This document shows positions 1-8,636 of a stretch of 64,000 nt of DNA, piece after piece. The stretch is from JAPOXR01 sp964291445. GTDB lineage: Bacteria > Pseudomonadota > Alphaproteobacteria > Rhodobacterales > Rhodobacteraceae. Both the position numbers and the translations under genes were made by a program. The notes under the pieces are model-generated. The model did no database searches and was not told the origin of the DNA. It saw nothing but the letters and a program-made list of their open reading frames with translations. The first letter of the stretch is position 1, and each line of letters opens with the position of its first letter. The DNA is taken from assembly GCA_964291445.2 (NCBI GenBank), contig OZ219862.1, forward strand, positions 620,001-684,000, given 5' to 3'.

Positions 1-966
1 TCCGGCTGCGGCAAGACCACCCTCCTGCGCGCCATTGCCGGGTTCTCGGAGCCGGATGACGGCCGGATCTCGATCGATGGCCTGCCGATGTCGGGGGTCG
101 AGGCCAACCGCCGGCCAACCAACATGGTGTTCCAGAGCTACGCCATTTTCCCGCACATGACGGTTGCCGAAAATGTCGGCTTCGGCCTGCGGCGACAGCG
201 CCTCGACAAGGCCGAACAGGGACGGATGGTTACCGAGGCGTTGCAGATGGTGAGCCTGGCCGGCTTCGAGGACCGGGACGCGAAGAACCTGTCGGGCGGC
301 CAGAAGCAGCGGGTTGCACTGGCGCGGGCACTGATCCTGCGTCCCAAGGTCCTGCTCCTGGACGAGCCACTATCGGCCCTCGACAAGAAGCTGCGCGAGC
401 AGATGCAGTCGGAGCTGCGGAACTTGCAGCGGGCAGTCGGAATCACCTTTGTCCTGGTGACCCATGACCAGGAAGAGGCGCTGACCATGTCCGATCGAAT
501 CGCGGTCATGTTCGACGGGCGGATCGTGCAGGTCTCGGCGCCAAGCGACATCTACACCGCGCCGGCCAGCCGGCAGGTCGCCGAATTCCTCGGCAACATG
601 AATTTCCTGCCGGCAGTGATCGGCACCGGCACCGAAACCGACGTTCCCGTCGATATCAAGGGGCTCGGCAACATCGAATTCCCGCGCGAACAGGCCGGGG
701 AACACGCCCCCGGAACCACGGTCTCGGCCGGGATTCGGCCAGAAATGCTGACGATCCTGTTCGATGATGGCTGGCAGCATCAGCGGGCGGAGGGCTCGAT
801 CGCCGACCGGTCCTATTACGGTGACATGACCTATTACGACGTCAGGCTGGCCGATGCCGACATCATCGTCACCATCTCCATGCGCAACACCGCCAACCGG
901 CCGATCCTGCCGATCGGCACCACCGTTCCCATTGGCTGGGGGATCGACTCGGTGGTCCTGCTCTGA
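1..966 (+). CDS. ABC importer ATPase, PotA/FbpC type (5' truncated by window)
   Basis: ATP-hydrolysing subunit of an inner-membrane importer of the polyamine/iron (PotA/FbpC) kind. The frame is open from base 1 and starts inside the Walker A loop (SGCGKTT), so roughly 40 N-terminal residues lie outside the window. The Q-loop region (VFQSYAIFPHMT), the ABC signature LSGGQKQR, Walker B LLLLDEP and the switch histidine in THDQEEA follow in order, then a C-terminal TOBE-like region of about 110 residues. Its permeases and binding protein are presumably upstream of the window. The PotD-like protein at 19900-20943 is the right family but too distant to be assumed a partner. Substrate cannot be told from the ATPase alone. 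Confidence 0.93.
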   Translation, partial: SGCGKTTLLRAIAGFSEPDDGRISIDGLPMSGVEANRRPTNMVFQSYAIFPHMTVAENVGFGLRRQRLDKAEQGRMVTEALQMVSLAGFEDRDAKNLSGGQKQRVALARALILRPKVLLLDEPLSALDKKLREQMQSELRNLQRAVGITFVLVTHDQEEALTMSDRIAVMFDGRIVQVSAPSDIYTAPASRQVAEFLGNMNFLPAVIGTGTETDVPVDIKGLGNIEFPREQAGEHAPGTTVSAGIRPEMLTILFDDGWQHQRAEGSIADRSYYGDMTYYDVRLADADIIVTISMRNTANRPILPIGTTVPIGWGIDSVVLL

Positions 967-993
967 CCGGGCGCGGCCGCCGGCACGACCCGT

Positions 994-1209
994 TCAGCCG
1001 CGCTTGCGGAAATGCGGTCGTAATGCCTGGTCCCAGCAATCATACGCCGCCAGCGACATGACCAGCAATGCGATGATCCAGAACGGGAATCCGCCCCAGA
1101 AACCGGCAAACCCGGTGGAGATGCTGTGGGCAAGACCGAGCACGAATCCGGTCACCAACAAGGTCGATGCCATCGCCACGATTACCCTGGTCCACCCTCT
1201 CAACATCAC
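994..1209 (-). CDS. small two-helix membrane protein, unknown function
   Basis: A 71-residue protein with two hydrophobic stretches (about residues 8-28 and 38-58), a short polar linker and a basic C-terminal tail (RPHFRKRG). It starts 12 bases after the amidase stop on the same strand, so it is probably the last gene of the TRAP-amidase operon. I do not recognise a family. The membrane pattern, the tight spacing and the lack of any competing gene support it as real. It could be a small accessory subunit, but nothing in the sequence says so. Confidence 0.55.
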   Translation of the reverse strand: MMLRGWTRVIVAMASTLLVTGFVLGLAHSISTGFAGFWGGFPFWIIALLVMSLAAYDCWDQALRPHFRKRG

Positions 1210-1221
1210 CGAACTCCTTTC

Positions 1222-2574
1222 TCAGTCGGCCAGCTTCCGGTCCAACTCGTCGATCAGCCACCTGGCGGTCCGCATCAGCCGGGCATCCTCGTCGCGGCCG
1301 CCGATCAACTGGACGCCGATTGGCAGGTTCGAATTGCCGGTCAGCACCGGAAGCGTCAATGTCGGCAGGCCGCAAAGTGTCCAGGCGGTGCAGAATACCG
1401 GGTCGCCGGTACCACTCTCCTTCGGCGGCGCCTCGCCAGGTGCCGCTGGTGCGATTATCGCATCGAAGTCGCGGAAGAACATCTCGGCATACTCCTCGGC
1501 TGCCGCCTTCCAGTCCAGGGCATGTCCGTAAGCCGTCTCGGAGATGCTGGCAGCACGCTCGACCACGCCCAGAACCTCGTCGCTGACCAGATCCGGGTTT
1601 TGGCAGATCCTCGGACCCAGGCACCTGTTGAATTCGTAGTCCATGATGGTCCCGTGGGTACCGACCAGGGTGTCAAAGCCATCCGGAACCGGGATCCTTT
1701 CGACCTGAACGCCCAACAATTCGATGACCTCCTCGAAGCCCTGGCGGGCATCATCGGCCAGGCGGTCAAAATATTCCGGTTCGAGCCAGGCAAAGGCTGG
1801 CTCGACCGGAACTTCCTGCCGACAGCCATCGAGCATTCGCGGCCTTGGCCACGGCGTTGACTTTCGGTCACGGGAATCATGCCCGCCGATCGCATCGGCC
1901 AGCGCCGCAACATCCTCGAGGCTCCGCCCGAACACGCCGAGTTGGTCCAAATTCGGACAGGTCTCCAGCACGCCATCGGTGGACATCACCCCCCTGGTCG
2001 GCTTGAAGCCGAACACGCCGCAGAAGGATGCGGGTCGAATCACCGAACCATTGGTCTGGCTGCCGACTGCCAGCGGAACCTGGCAATGCGACACCGCCGC
2101 TGCCGAGCCGGCAGACGAACCGCCGGGGGATTTCGACAAGTCATGGGGGTTGGCGGTCCTGGCCGGGTTCATGAAGGCAAGCTCGGTGGTCACCGTCTTG
2201 CCGAGGATGACGGCACCGGCATCATGCAGCCGATCGACGACAAAGGCGTTACGGCGGGCCTTGCGGCCGGGAAAGAGCGGCGAGCCGTGGCTGGTCGGCA
2301 TCGACTTGACGTCGATGATGTCCTTGATGCCGACCGGCACCCCGTGCAGCGCCCCCAGCGGCTTGCCGAATTTCCGTATCCGGTCAAGTTCGTCGGCCTG
2401 GTCAAGGGCGGAATCCGCATCAAGCCATTGCCAGGCCTGCAGCGATTCGTCGGTGGCGGCGATCCGCTCGAGGCAGGATTCTACCACCAATCGGGAGGTG
2501 GCCCTGCCCTCCCGGATGGACTCGGCCAGCTCGAGGGCGGACAACTCGTTATGGGCAAAGGTCATTCCGGCCAC
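1222..2574 (-). CDS. amidase signature family hydrolase
   Basis: Amidase-signature enzyme of 450 residues, the usual length, which would hydrolyse a C-N amide bond in the cytoplasm. The Ser-cisSer-Lys triad can be placed: Lys84 in GIKD, cis-Ser153 in GGSSAGS and nucleophile Ser177 in GSQTNGS, with the 24-residue spacing between the serines seen in characterised members. It directly follows the TRAP large permease (start and stop are adjacent), so the same transcript probably carries importer and enzyme. The likely role is hydrolysis of an imported amide-containing organic acid. That substrate link is inference; GatA is less likely because no gatB or gatC is near. Confidence 0.9.
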   Translation of the reverse strand: MAGMTFAHNELSALELAESIREGRATSRLVVESCLERIAATDESLQAWQWLDADSALDQADELDRIRKFGKPLGALHGVPVGIKDIIDVKSMPTSHGSPLFPGRKARRNAFVVDRLHDAGAVILGKTVTTELAFMNPARTANPHDLSKSPGGSSAGSAAAVSHCQVPLAVGSQTNGSVIRPASFCGVFGFKPTRGVMSTDGVLETCPNLDQLGVFGRSLEDVAALADAIGGHDSRDRKSTPWPRPRMLDGCRQEVPVEPAFAWLEPEYFDRLADDARQGFEEVIELLGVQVERIPVPDGFDTLVGTHGTIMDYEFNRCLGPRICQNPDLVSDEVLGVVERAASISETAYGHALDWKAAAEEYAEMFFRDFDAIIAPAAPGEAPPKESGTGDPVFCTAWTLCGLPTLTLPVLTGNSNLPIGVQLIGGRDEDARLMRTARWLIDELDRKLAD

Positions 2575-3939
2575 TCAGGGTATGTATTCGCCGAACAGGT
2601 AATCCGGCAGCCACAGGGCGATTCCCGGATACTGGTACATGAGAACCATGGCGAAGATCACGATGGCCAGGTACGGCAAAATCCCCTTGAAGATGTCCAT
2701 CAGCTCGATTTGCGAGCGCAGCACCCCCTTCAGGTAATAGGCCGACATCGCCATTGGCGGGGTCAGGAACGAGGTCTGCAGGTTCAGCGCCACCAGCATG
2801 GCAAAGAAATACGGGTTGACGTTGAAGGTATCGAGCATCGGCAGAAAGATCGGCACGAAGATGATCAGGATTTCCGACCACTCCAGCGGCCAGCCCAGGA
2901 GGAAGATGATCAACTGCACCAGCACCAGGAACTGCCATGGTTGCAATTCCATGCCCAGGATCCAGTGCTCGATCAGGTCATGGCCGCCCAAATAGGAGAA
3001 TACCGAGGCAAAGGTCCAGGAACCGACAAAGAGCCAGCACACCATGGCGGTTGCCTTGGCGGTGAGGAACACGCTGTCCTTGACCTTACTCCAGTTCAGC
3101 GACCGGTAGACAAAGGCCAGCACCAGCCCGCCCAGGGCGCCCATCGCCGCCGCCTCCGCCGGGGTCGCCAGCCCGCCGAGGATCGAGCCCAGGACCAGCA
3201 TGATCAGGATTGTCAGCGGAACGAAGGAGGTCAGCAATTCCCGGTACACCGTCAGCCGGCTCGGGACGTGCTCGCTCCTCGGTTTCGGGGCGATGTCCGG
3301 GTTGAGCAGCGCCCGGATGATGACGTAGAGGATGTAGAGGCCCGACAGCAGCAGGCCGGGGAACATTGCCGCGGCGTAGAGCCGAAGCGGCGACAATTCG
3401 GCAATCGCCGCATAGACGATGAGCATGATCGATGGCGGGATCAGGATTCCCAGCGTTCCACCGGCACAGATCACCCCGGACGCGAACCGCTTGTCATAGG
3501 AGGCATTGGCCATGGCCGGAAAGGCCAGCAGGCCCATGAGCGTGACCACCGCCCCGACGATGCCCGACGCGGTCGAGAACACCGTGCAGGTAATGAGGGC
3601 GGCGATCGCCATCGAGCCCGGCATGTTGCGGGCCGCCATCTGCAGCGAGTAGAACAGCCGGTCGACGATATTTGCCCGCTCGACCACGTAGCCCATGAAC
3701 AGGAATAGCGGGATGGCAACCAGCGTGTCATTCTCCATAACCGAGTAGGTGTTCTGGTTCAGGAGGTAGAAGATATTGTTGTTGAACAGGTCGGCAAAGG
3801 TCTCGGCACCGCCCTGGTAATAGGCGTAGTAGCCAAAGGCCACGCCGATCGCCAGCAGGGTAAAGGCGATCGGGAATCCGAGTAGCACCAGCACGATGAA
3901 GATGCTCAGCATCATGATGGCAATTTCGGGATTCGTCAT
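2575..3939 (-). CDS. dctM: TRAP transporter large permease (DctM family)
   Basis: Large membrane subunit of a tripartite ATP-independent periplasmic (TRAP) importer, driven by an ion gradient. About 454 residues and very hydrophobic throughout, with the conserved DctM pieces GIPLFLFMGYVVE-like, ATPAEAAAMGALGGL and LLGWPLEW. The frame extends further upstream, but the ATG at 3939 gives the standard N-terminus MTNPEIAIMML and is preceded by an AGGAA ribosome site, so I place the start there. dctQ lies 34 bases upstream on the same strand and dctP upstream of that. The long form of all three subunits resembles the mannitol/chloroaromatic or alpha-keto acid group (FcbT/TakP-like). Confidence 0.93.
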   Translation of the reverse strand: MTNPEIAIMMLSIFIVLVLLGFPIAFTLLAIGVAFGYYAYYQGGAETFADLFNNNIFYLLNQNTYSVMENDTLVAIPLFLFMGYVVERANIVDRLFYSLQMAARNMPGSMAIAALITCTVFSTASGIVGAVVTLMGLLAFPAMANASYDKRFASGVICAGGTLGILIPPSIMLIVYAAIAELSPLRLYAAAMFPGLLLSGLYILYVIIRALLNPDIAPKPRSEHVPSRLTVYRELLTSFVPLTILIMLVLGSILGGLATPAEAAAMGALGGLVLAFVYRSLNWSKVKDSVFLTAKATAMVCWLFVGSWTFASVFSYLGGHDLIEHWILGMELQPWQFLVLVQLIIFLLGWPLEWSEILIIFVPIFLPMLDTFNVNPYFFAMLVALNLQTSFLTPPMAMSAYYLKGVLRSQIELMDIFKGILPYLAIVIFAMVLMYQYPGIALWLPDYLFGEYIP

Positions 3940-3973
3940 CTTCGGTTCCTGGAGGGCGCCGCCGGGACCGGCA

Positions 3974-4546
3974 TCACCGCGGTTCAGCCTCTGTCTGTCG
4001 AATGAGAATGTCCTCGGTCTCGCGGACATCATCCAGCCGCTCCATCCAGGCACCGGTCTGCATCGCCTTCCAGCACCTGGCCATCTCGGCAATGCCCTGC
4101 AGGATCAGCAGGAAGCCTGCGACCGGAATCAGGGATTTGAAGAAATAGATCTGGATCCTGGCCGGGCTGTTCCAGCTGACTTCCTGGTAGCGCCAGCTGT
4201 CGGCAGCGATCTCGTAGCCGAACCAGAACAGGGCAAGCATTCCGGGGAAGAAAAACAGGATGTAGAGCACGAAATCGACCCGGGCCTGCCATTTCACCGG
4301 GAACAGCCGGTAGAGGACATCGCCCCGGACATGCGAGTCCTGTGCAAGCGCATAGGGACCGGCCATCAGGAACAGCGCCCCGTACATCTGGACCATCATG
4401 TCAAACGCCCAGACCGTCGGTGCGTTGAACACGTAACGAACCACGACCTCGTAGGCGACGGACAGGGTCAGCACCAGTATGCACCAGCCGAATGCCCGAC
4501 CGGTCCACACACTGAGACCCTCGATCGTGTAAATCAATCGTCGCAT
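3974..4546 (-). CDS. dctQ: TRAP transporter small permease (DctQ family)
   Basis: Small membrane subunit of the TRAP importer, 190 residues with four predicted helices (about 17-37, 48-70, 90-118 and 135-160). The conserved YEVVVRYVFNAPT segment after helix 1 is typical of DctQ. The protein is on the long side, as in the FcbT2-like group. It lies between dctP and dctM. The C-terminal tail after helix 4 is hydrophilic and probably cytoplasmic. Confidence 0.9.
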   Translation of the reverse strand: MRRLIYTIEGLSVWTGRAFGWCILVLTLSVAYEVVVRYVFNAPTVWAFDMMVQMYGALFLMAGPYALAQDSHVRGDVLYRLFPVKWQARVDFVLYILFFFPGMLALFWFGYEIAADSWRYQEVSWNSPARIQIYFFKSLIPVAGFLLILQGIAEMARCWKAMQTGAWMERLDDVRETEDILIRQTEAEPR

Positions 4547-4564
4547 GAGCCAGCCCGGGAAGAG

Positions 4565-4587
4565 CGGGAGGCCAGGATGGCCTCCCG
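4565..4587 (-). repeat. dctP-dctQ intergenic hairpin
   Basis: Perfect 9-bp inverted repeat CGGGAGGCC / GGCCTCCCG with a 5-base loop, in the short gap between dctP stop and dctQ start. Such hairpins behind binding-protein genes commonly stabilise the upstream message and damp expression of the membrane subunits. No U-tract follows, so a full stop of transcription is unlikely. Confidence 0.6.
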
Positions 4588-4601
4588 AAACGCGTCAGAG
4601 C

Positions 4602-5708
4602 CTAACTGCCAAAGTGATGGTCGTAGGCCAGCTTGTAGTCGGGTTGGTTGAGGTTCAGGTAACCCATCACCTCCTCGGCATAGGCCTTCTGGCTGTCGAT
4701 GACCTTGGCGAAGAACGAATCCTCGCTGGAAAGACGGTCGATGACCACGTCCCATGCCTTGAGCTGCTCGGCCATGACCGAGTCCGGGGTGCGATAGACA
4801 TTCACCCCATGCGCGTCACGCAATGTGACGAGGTCGGAGGCGTACCGCCGCGTGTTGTGCCAGTAGAAGTTGGAATTCTCTGCCTCCGAGGCATGCCTCA
4901 GGATGGCCTGGAGCTCCGGTGACAGCGATTCATACGTCTTCTTGTTGAAGGAGACCTCGAAGAATTCCTGGCTCTGGTGGAACGATGCCAGGTGATAGTG
5001 CTTGGACACGTCCTGCATGCCGAAGTCACGATCCGAGGTCGGGTTGTTGAACTCGGCCGCGTCGATCAGCCCGGACTTCATGGCCGGCTGGATCTCGCCG
5101 CCCGGCAGCTGCACGACCGACATTCCCATTTCCAGCAGCACATCCGCCGCCAGTCCGACCGTCCGGTATTTCAGACCGGACATCTGGCTGGCATCATTGA
5201 TCTGCTCCTTGAACCAGCCAAGCGGCTGGGCCGGCATCGGGCTGTTGAAGAACGAAATGATGTTCAGCTGCAAGCTGTCCATCAACTCATCGAACAGCTC
5301 CTGCCCGCCGCCGTAATGCACCCATCCGAGCACTTCCTGGCTTGACCATCCGAAACACGGACCGGTGCCGAACAGCGAGGCGGTCTTCGACTTCGAATAC
5401 CAGTATGCTGGCACGTAGTGGCAGGCATCAAGCACGCCGCGGTGAACCGCATCCTGCATTTGACTGGTCTTCACCACCGAATTGACGGCCAACAGGTCGA
5501 TCTTCAGCGCATCGCCGGCCATGGCATGGACCCGGTCGACATAGGATTGGGCATTCTCGAGAAAGATGCCGCCGCCCCAGGCGGCCTGCATCTTCAGCGT
5601 GACCGGTTCGGCCCGGGCGATCGACGGCGCAGCCAGGGCTCCGGCCGATGCGGTTGCGGCCAAGGCGCCGCCGCGCAGGAATTTCCGGCGATTCAATTTC
5701 TCTGACAT
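4602..5708 (-). CDS. dctP: TRAP transporter substrate-binding protein (DctP, FcbT1/TakP-like)
   Basis: Periplasmic solute-binding subunit of the TRAP importer, about 368 residues. The N-terminus carries a twin-arginine signal (NRRKFLRGG, then an Ala-rich core ending near SIARA), so it is likely exported folded. The body matches the COG4663-type group (YWYSKSKTASLFGTGPCFGW), known for alpha-keto acid and aromatic acid binders. Two adjacent ATG codons (5711 and 5708) follow a GAGGAG site; the second has better spacing and is used here. First gene of the dctPQM-amidase operon. The ligand is unknown. Confidence 0.92.
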   Translation of the reverse strand: MSEKLNRRKFLRGGALAATASAGALAAPSIARAEPVTLKMQAAWGGGIFLENAQSYVDRVHAMAGDALKIDLLAVNSVVKTSQMQDAVHRGVLDACHYVPAYWYSKSKTASLFGTGPCFGWSSQEVLGWVHYGGGQELFDELMDSLQLNIISFFNSPMPAQPLGWFKEQINDASQMSGLKYRTVGLAADVLLEMGMSVVQLPGGEIQPAMKSGLIDAAEFNNPTSDRDFGMQDVSKHYHLASFHQSQEFFEVSFNKKTYESLSPELQAILRHASEAENSNFYWHNTRRYASDLVTLRDAHGVNVYRTPDSVMAEQLKAWDVVIDRLSSEDSFFAKVIDSQKAYAEEVMGYLNLNQPDYKLAYDHHFGS

Positions 5709-6238
5709 CATAGTCTCCTCTCTGTCATTCATTCAGTCAATGGCAACCGGACATATTCCATATCCGACCTGCAAGCAACTGCACCGAAGGGCGCGCCAGA
5801 AGTTCCAACCATTCACGCATGCCCTCACTTTCGGCTGTTTCCGGTCTCAATTCGGTGGGCTTGCACGGCCGGCACTCTGTGCCGGCCGTGCCTCACGGAG
5901 GCTGCCCTGGACGCGCGTCGGTGGTGATGGTCACGGGGACCGGTTCCAGGCGCCGAAGACGACATGATTGACCAGGGCCTTCAGCTGATCCAGCATCTGG
6001 TGGCAGGCAACCCAGCTTGCGCGCGCTACCTTCCACCGGGTGCAGACCATCCGGCATGCGCCCTGCATGCGGAGGGCAATCACTCCTGACATCGCCGGCA
6101 CGCTGGAGAGGGTCTTGGATCCGTGACCACGGTGCCGAACCCGGCATCGTGGTCATACGAGGCAGTATAGGGATAATCAGGCAACAGTACGAGTGGTTCG
6201 TGCCTTGGGGCGTTGGGTCGACCGGCGTGTAGTTCTTC
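5709..6238. other. 530-base gap upstream of dctP
   Basis: No convincing gene. It should contain the promoter of the dctPQM operon (reading left) and the end of the hipA transcript. The only clear structure is a perfect 13-bp palindrome at 5863-5891, listed separately. Short open frames here lack ribosome sites and family features. Confidence 0.5.
5863..5891. repeat. perfect 13-bp inverted repeat
   Basis: GCACGGCCGGCAC, three-base loop TCT, then GTGCCGGCCGTGC: a flawless 13-bp stem about 155 bases upstream of the dctP start. There is no T-run on either side. It could be an operator for a dimeric regulator of the TRAP operon, or a bidirectional hairpin separating it from hipA. Confidence 0.6.
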
Positions 6239-7462
6239 CTATACCGTATCCCGAATCGCGGTCGCATAGACAGCGAGGTCCGATGCCTGCATCCGGAGAC
6301 GTCGCGCGATATCCTTCCAGCCTCGCAGTGCGGCCGCGACTTCATCGATGATGGCAGTGGCTCGGCTGGCGTTCAGGGCGAAGTACGGTGCAGCGCTGCG
6401 GGCAAGTTCCAGATCAGCATCTGGCCCCTCTTCCGATATCCAGGTTGTCAACTCCCGCGCCTTTTCGGTCAGCGGCACCGGGTTCAGGTCATAGGCCGGC
6501 GAAAGGCGCCACTTGTTGTCGTGATCGTAGAGGAAGCCATGGTTGCGGAGATGATCGTCGAGATTGCCGACCATCACATTGAAGACGATCCGCCTCCACA
6601 GCTCATGCAGGTCATTGGTCGGCGCGCTCGAGTACATTCTGATGACTTCCGCGATATCCGTGTAAGTCGCTTCGTCGCCGTCGCCGAGTCCAAGCAGGGT
6701 CATGGCGGAAATGAACGGAATTCTTCGGTTTTCATCGCGGTCGAACCGTGTGATCAGGGACACAGGACGACCGGCCACCTCCAGCAGCGTTGCATCGGCA
6801 ACCCTGATACCTGCGGCGGCGGCAAGTGTCATCGCGAGGACTTCGCCATGCGGGATGCTACGATCATCATCGCTCTTCGGAAACTTGGCGATCGCCAGGC
6901 GGCCGTCATTGTCGATCACGGCCGATTTGGGGCGGGCGCCACCGAGGGGCGAGCCCTCGTTCAGCAGGAGTTTCAGGTCTTCGGCGGTTTCAGTGTTGGA
7001 CAGCACCGCATCGGCGGCGTTGAGAAGCGCCGGTAGCCGGATCAGGGGAGGCACGCGGCAACGGCCGATGTTGTGGTCGAAGGTCTCCTCGCCTGCCCGG
7101 CGGTACCGAAGTGCGCCTATTCTCGTCCGGTCGTTGATGGCGAGGAGATAGTCGATCTCGGACAGGGCGCGTTGCTCGCCAGCCTTGCGAAAGGCGCGCC
7201 GTATCAGCTGTTGGCCCCAGCGATCCGGGGCGGTGTCACGCAGCGCGCCTGGCAATGCGGACTTGCTGGAGGAGGAGTATATCTGCCGGCGTTCCAGCGG
7301 AAGGTTGGCCGGATCCAGGGCGAAAGCACCGGCGCGGTCGCGCCACGCGTCGGCGTACTCGAACACCGAGCTATGGCCGTGTCGCCCGGCAATATGGCGG
7401 CAGCGGCCGACAAGGCGTGTCAGACCACAATGATCGACAAGGACCTCGATGGTGTCGGTCAT
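6239..7462 (-). CDS. hipA: HipA-family serine/threonine kinase toxin
   Basis: Toxin of a HipBA type II module, 407 residues. Known HipA kinases phosphorylate a target such as glutamyl-tRNA synthetase and induce dormancy. Visible kinase features: Gly-rich loop GSPLGGARPKS (about 171-180), ATP-binding lysine in IAKFPK (Lys193), catalytic Asp302 and Asn307 in NLDDHLRNHGF, and metal-binding Asp325 in AYDLNP. All key residues are present, so the enzyme looks active. ATG overlaps the hipB stop by four bases (ATGA), the expected co-translated arrangement. The exact cellular target cannot be read from sequence. Confidence 0.93.
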   Translation of the reverse strand: MTDTIEVLVDHCGLTRLVGRCRHIAGRHGHSSVFEYADAWRDRAGAFALDPANLPLERRQIYSSSSKSALPGALRDTAPDRWGQQLIRRAFRKAGEQRALSEIDYLLAINDRTRIGALRYRRAGEETFDHNIGRCRVPPLIRLPALLNAADAVLSNTETAEDLKLLLNEGSPLGGARPKSAVIDNDGRLAIAKFPKSDDDRSIPHGEVLAMTLAAAAGIRVADATLLEVAGRPVSLITRFDRDENRRIPFISAMTLLGLGDGDEATYTDIAEVIRMYSSAPTNDLHELWRRIVFNVMVGNLDDHLRNHGFLYDHDNKWRLSPAYDLNPVPLTEKARELTTWISEEGPDADLELARSAAPYFALNASRATAIIDEVAAALRGWKDIARRLRMQASDLAVYATAIRDTV

Positions 7463-7794
7463 AACTGTGGCTGGGCGCGGCGGCGCGGCCGCACCTTTCT
7501 GGGAAGTCGATCCTCGTCGATGTCCAGTCCGAGTGAATCGTCTCGCCGGTCGGCCACCTGGACAAGGCGTTCGGCGAGCCCCAGGATGGCCAATATGGTT
7601 GCGTAGATGCCGATCGAGACCGACGGGTCGCCTCGTTCGACCTTGTAGAGAGTGCCGCGGCTGACAAATGCGCGCTCAGCCATCGAGACTGTCGAAATAC
7701 GACGCTTCTTGCGGGCAATGGCAATGTCCGCGCCGAGCTTGGCGAGTGCCTGCTTAGCTGCCCTGGGGAGCGCTTGTGTGGCTAGTGTTTTCAT
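7459..7794 (-). CDS. hipB: HipB-like XRE-family antitoxin
   Basis: Antitoxin and autorepressor of the HipBA pair, 111 residues. An HTH of the XRE type spans about residues 20-65 (ARKKRRISTVSMAERAFVS, then RGTLYKVERGDPSV). The C-terminal tail is basic (RKVRPRRRAQPQL) and presumably flexible. It precedes hipA with a 4-base overlap. An AT-rich palindromic region immediately upstream (7799-7848) fits autoregulation. Confidence 0.9.
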   Translation of the reverse strand: MKTLATQALPRAAKQALAKLGADIAIARKKRRISTVSMAERAFVSRGTLYKVERGDPSVSIGIYATILAILGLAERLVQVADRRDDSLGLDIDEDRLPRKVRPRRRAQPQL

Positions 7795-7798
7795 AATC

Positions 7799-7848
7799 TG
7801 TCTTATCTACAGCTCAATAGAGCGTTATATTGTTCATTATATAAGACA
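7799..7848. promoter_or_regulatory. hipBA promoter/operator candidate
   Basis: Right at the hipB start lies an AT-rich stretch with nested inverted repeats: TGTCTTAT (7799-7806) with ATAAGACA (7841-7848), and TTATAT (7825-7830) with ATATAA (7839-7844). The DNA is far more A+T-rich than its surroundings. Dimeric HipB proteins bind such dyads, so this is the likely autoregulatory site. The -10/-35 boxes were not fixed. Confidence 0.55.
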
Positions 7849-7990
7849 TAATGAGGGTGAGTCAAGAATTTCGGCCCTTGATCGCAGCCGGATAGGCAAG
7901 ACCACCCCTCGGCTGCGCTGCACATCGCTGCGTGCGTCCCGCAGGCTGGCCCACTGTCTCGTCACAGTGATCCTGACGGTTTGGAGCGCA

Positions 7991-8253
7991 TCATTTCAGC
8001 ACCGGCAAACTGCCCGGATTGACAAAGACCCGGATGCTTCCAGCCTGTTTCGGAATTCGTTCGGCGGGCCGGGCGTGGCCGAGATGGAGAACCATCCGGT
8101 GCACGGTCGGTGGCGTGGCACCAAAATGCCTCTGCATGTCGGCCTCGGCGGGCGGTTGACCTCGGTATAGGCATGAATGAAGGCCGGGTATTGGCCCTGC
8201 GTTTCGGTGAGCCCGGCCTGGAAGGGCTGGCCTGGCGATGCAGTCTGATTCAT
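7991..8253 (-). pseudogene. frameshifted LexA-N-terminal-like HTH protein remnant
   Basis: Two frames together give one recognisable small DNA-binding protein. The first, from 8253, reads TQGQYPAFIHAYTEVN. The second then carries PPAEADMQRHFGATPPTVHR and later AGSIRVFVNPGSLPVL. This is the pattern of the short winged-helix proteins often found beside transposases. The switch lies near 8146-8156 and amounts to a small indel. The gene is therefore broken. It sits next to a transposase fragment, consistent with the remains of a mobile element. Confidence 0.65.
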
Positions 8254-8280
8254 TGATGTGGCCAGGAAAACGAGGCACAG

Positions 8281-8517
8281 TTGAAATTACGCCATCGAGT
8301 GGAACGTCACCAATTGGAACGCGAGGAGCCGAGGGCCCTGCTTGCCGGCGGGATACGGCCGCCCCACCGCCTAAAGCGAGCACGGATCCTGCTGGCCGCC
8401 GATCAGGTGGCATCCGATGCCAGGATTGCTGAACGAATGGCCTGCAGCAATTCGAGCATCACCGGCACCAGGCGGCCGTCCGCAACCGCCCGTCGGGCGT
8501 GCCCGCCGGATCCTTGA
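8281..8517 (+). pseudogene. IS630-like transposase N-terminal remnant
   Basis: The frame reads LEREEPRALLAGG, then LKRARILLAADQVASDARIA: the N-terminal helix-turn-helix region typical of IS630-family transposases (usually L..GG....KRA.ILL.AD.G.SD..IA). Everything after about 8500, including the DDE catalytic domain, is missing, and there is no proper start. It is a decayed insertion sequence. Terminal repeats were not found. Confidence 0.6.
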
Positions 8518-8636
8518 GATGCCGAGCGACGAATTGGTGCGGCTCATACCAATCCCACCCAATAGTCACCCACCCCGACAAATCTCACGGCACCGCCCGG
8601 CCCCTGGCGGTGGTGATGCGGTGAGCTTGAGTTCGC

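Noticed and set aside
1879..3708. 609-codon plus-strand frame opposite the amidase and dctM
   Set aside because: Antisense to clear genes on the other strand, low-complexity His/Gln/Arg-rich translation, no ribosome site.
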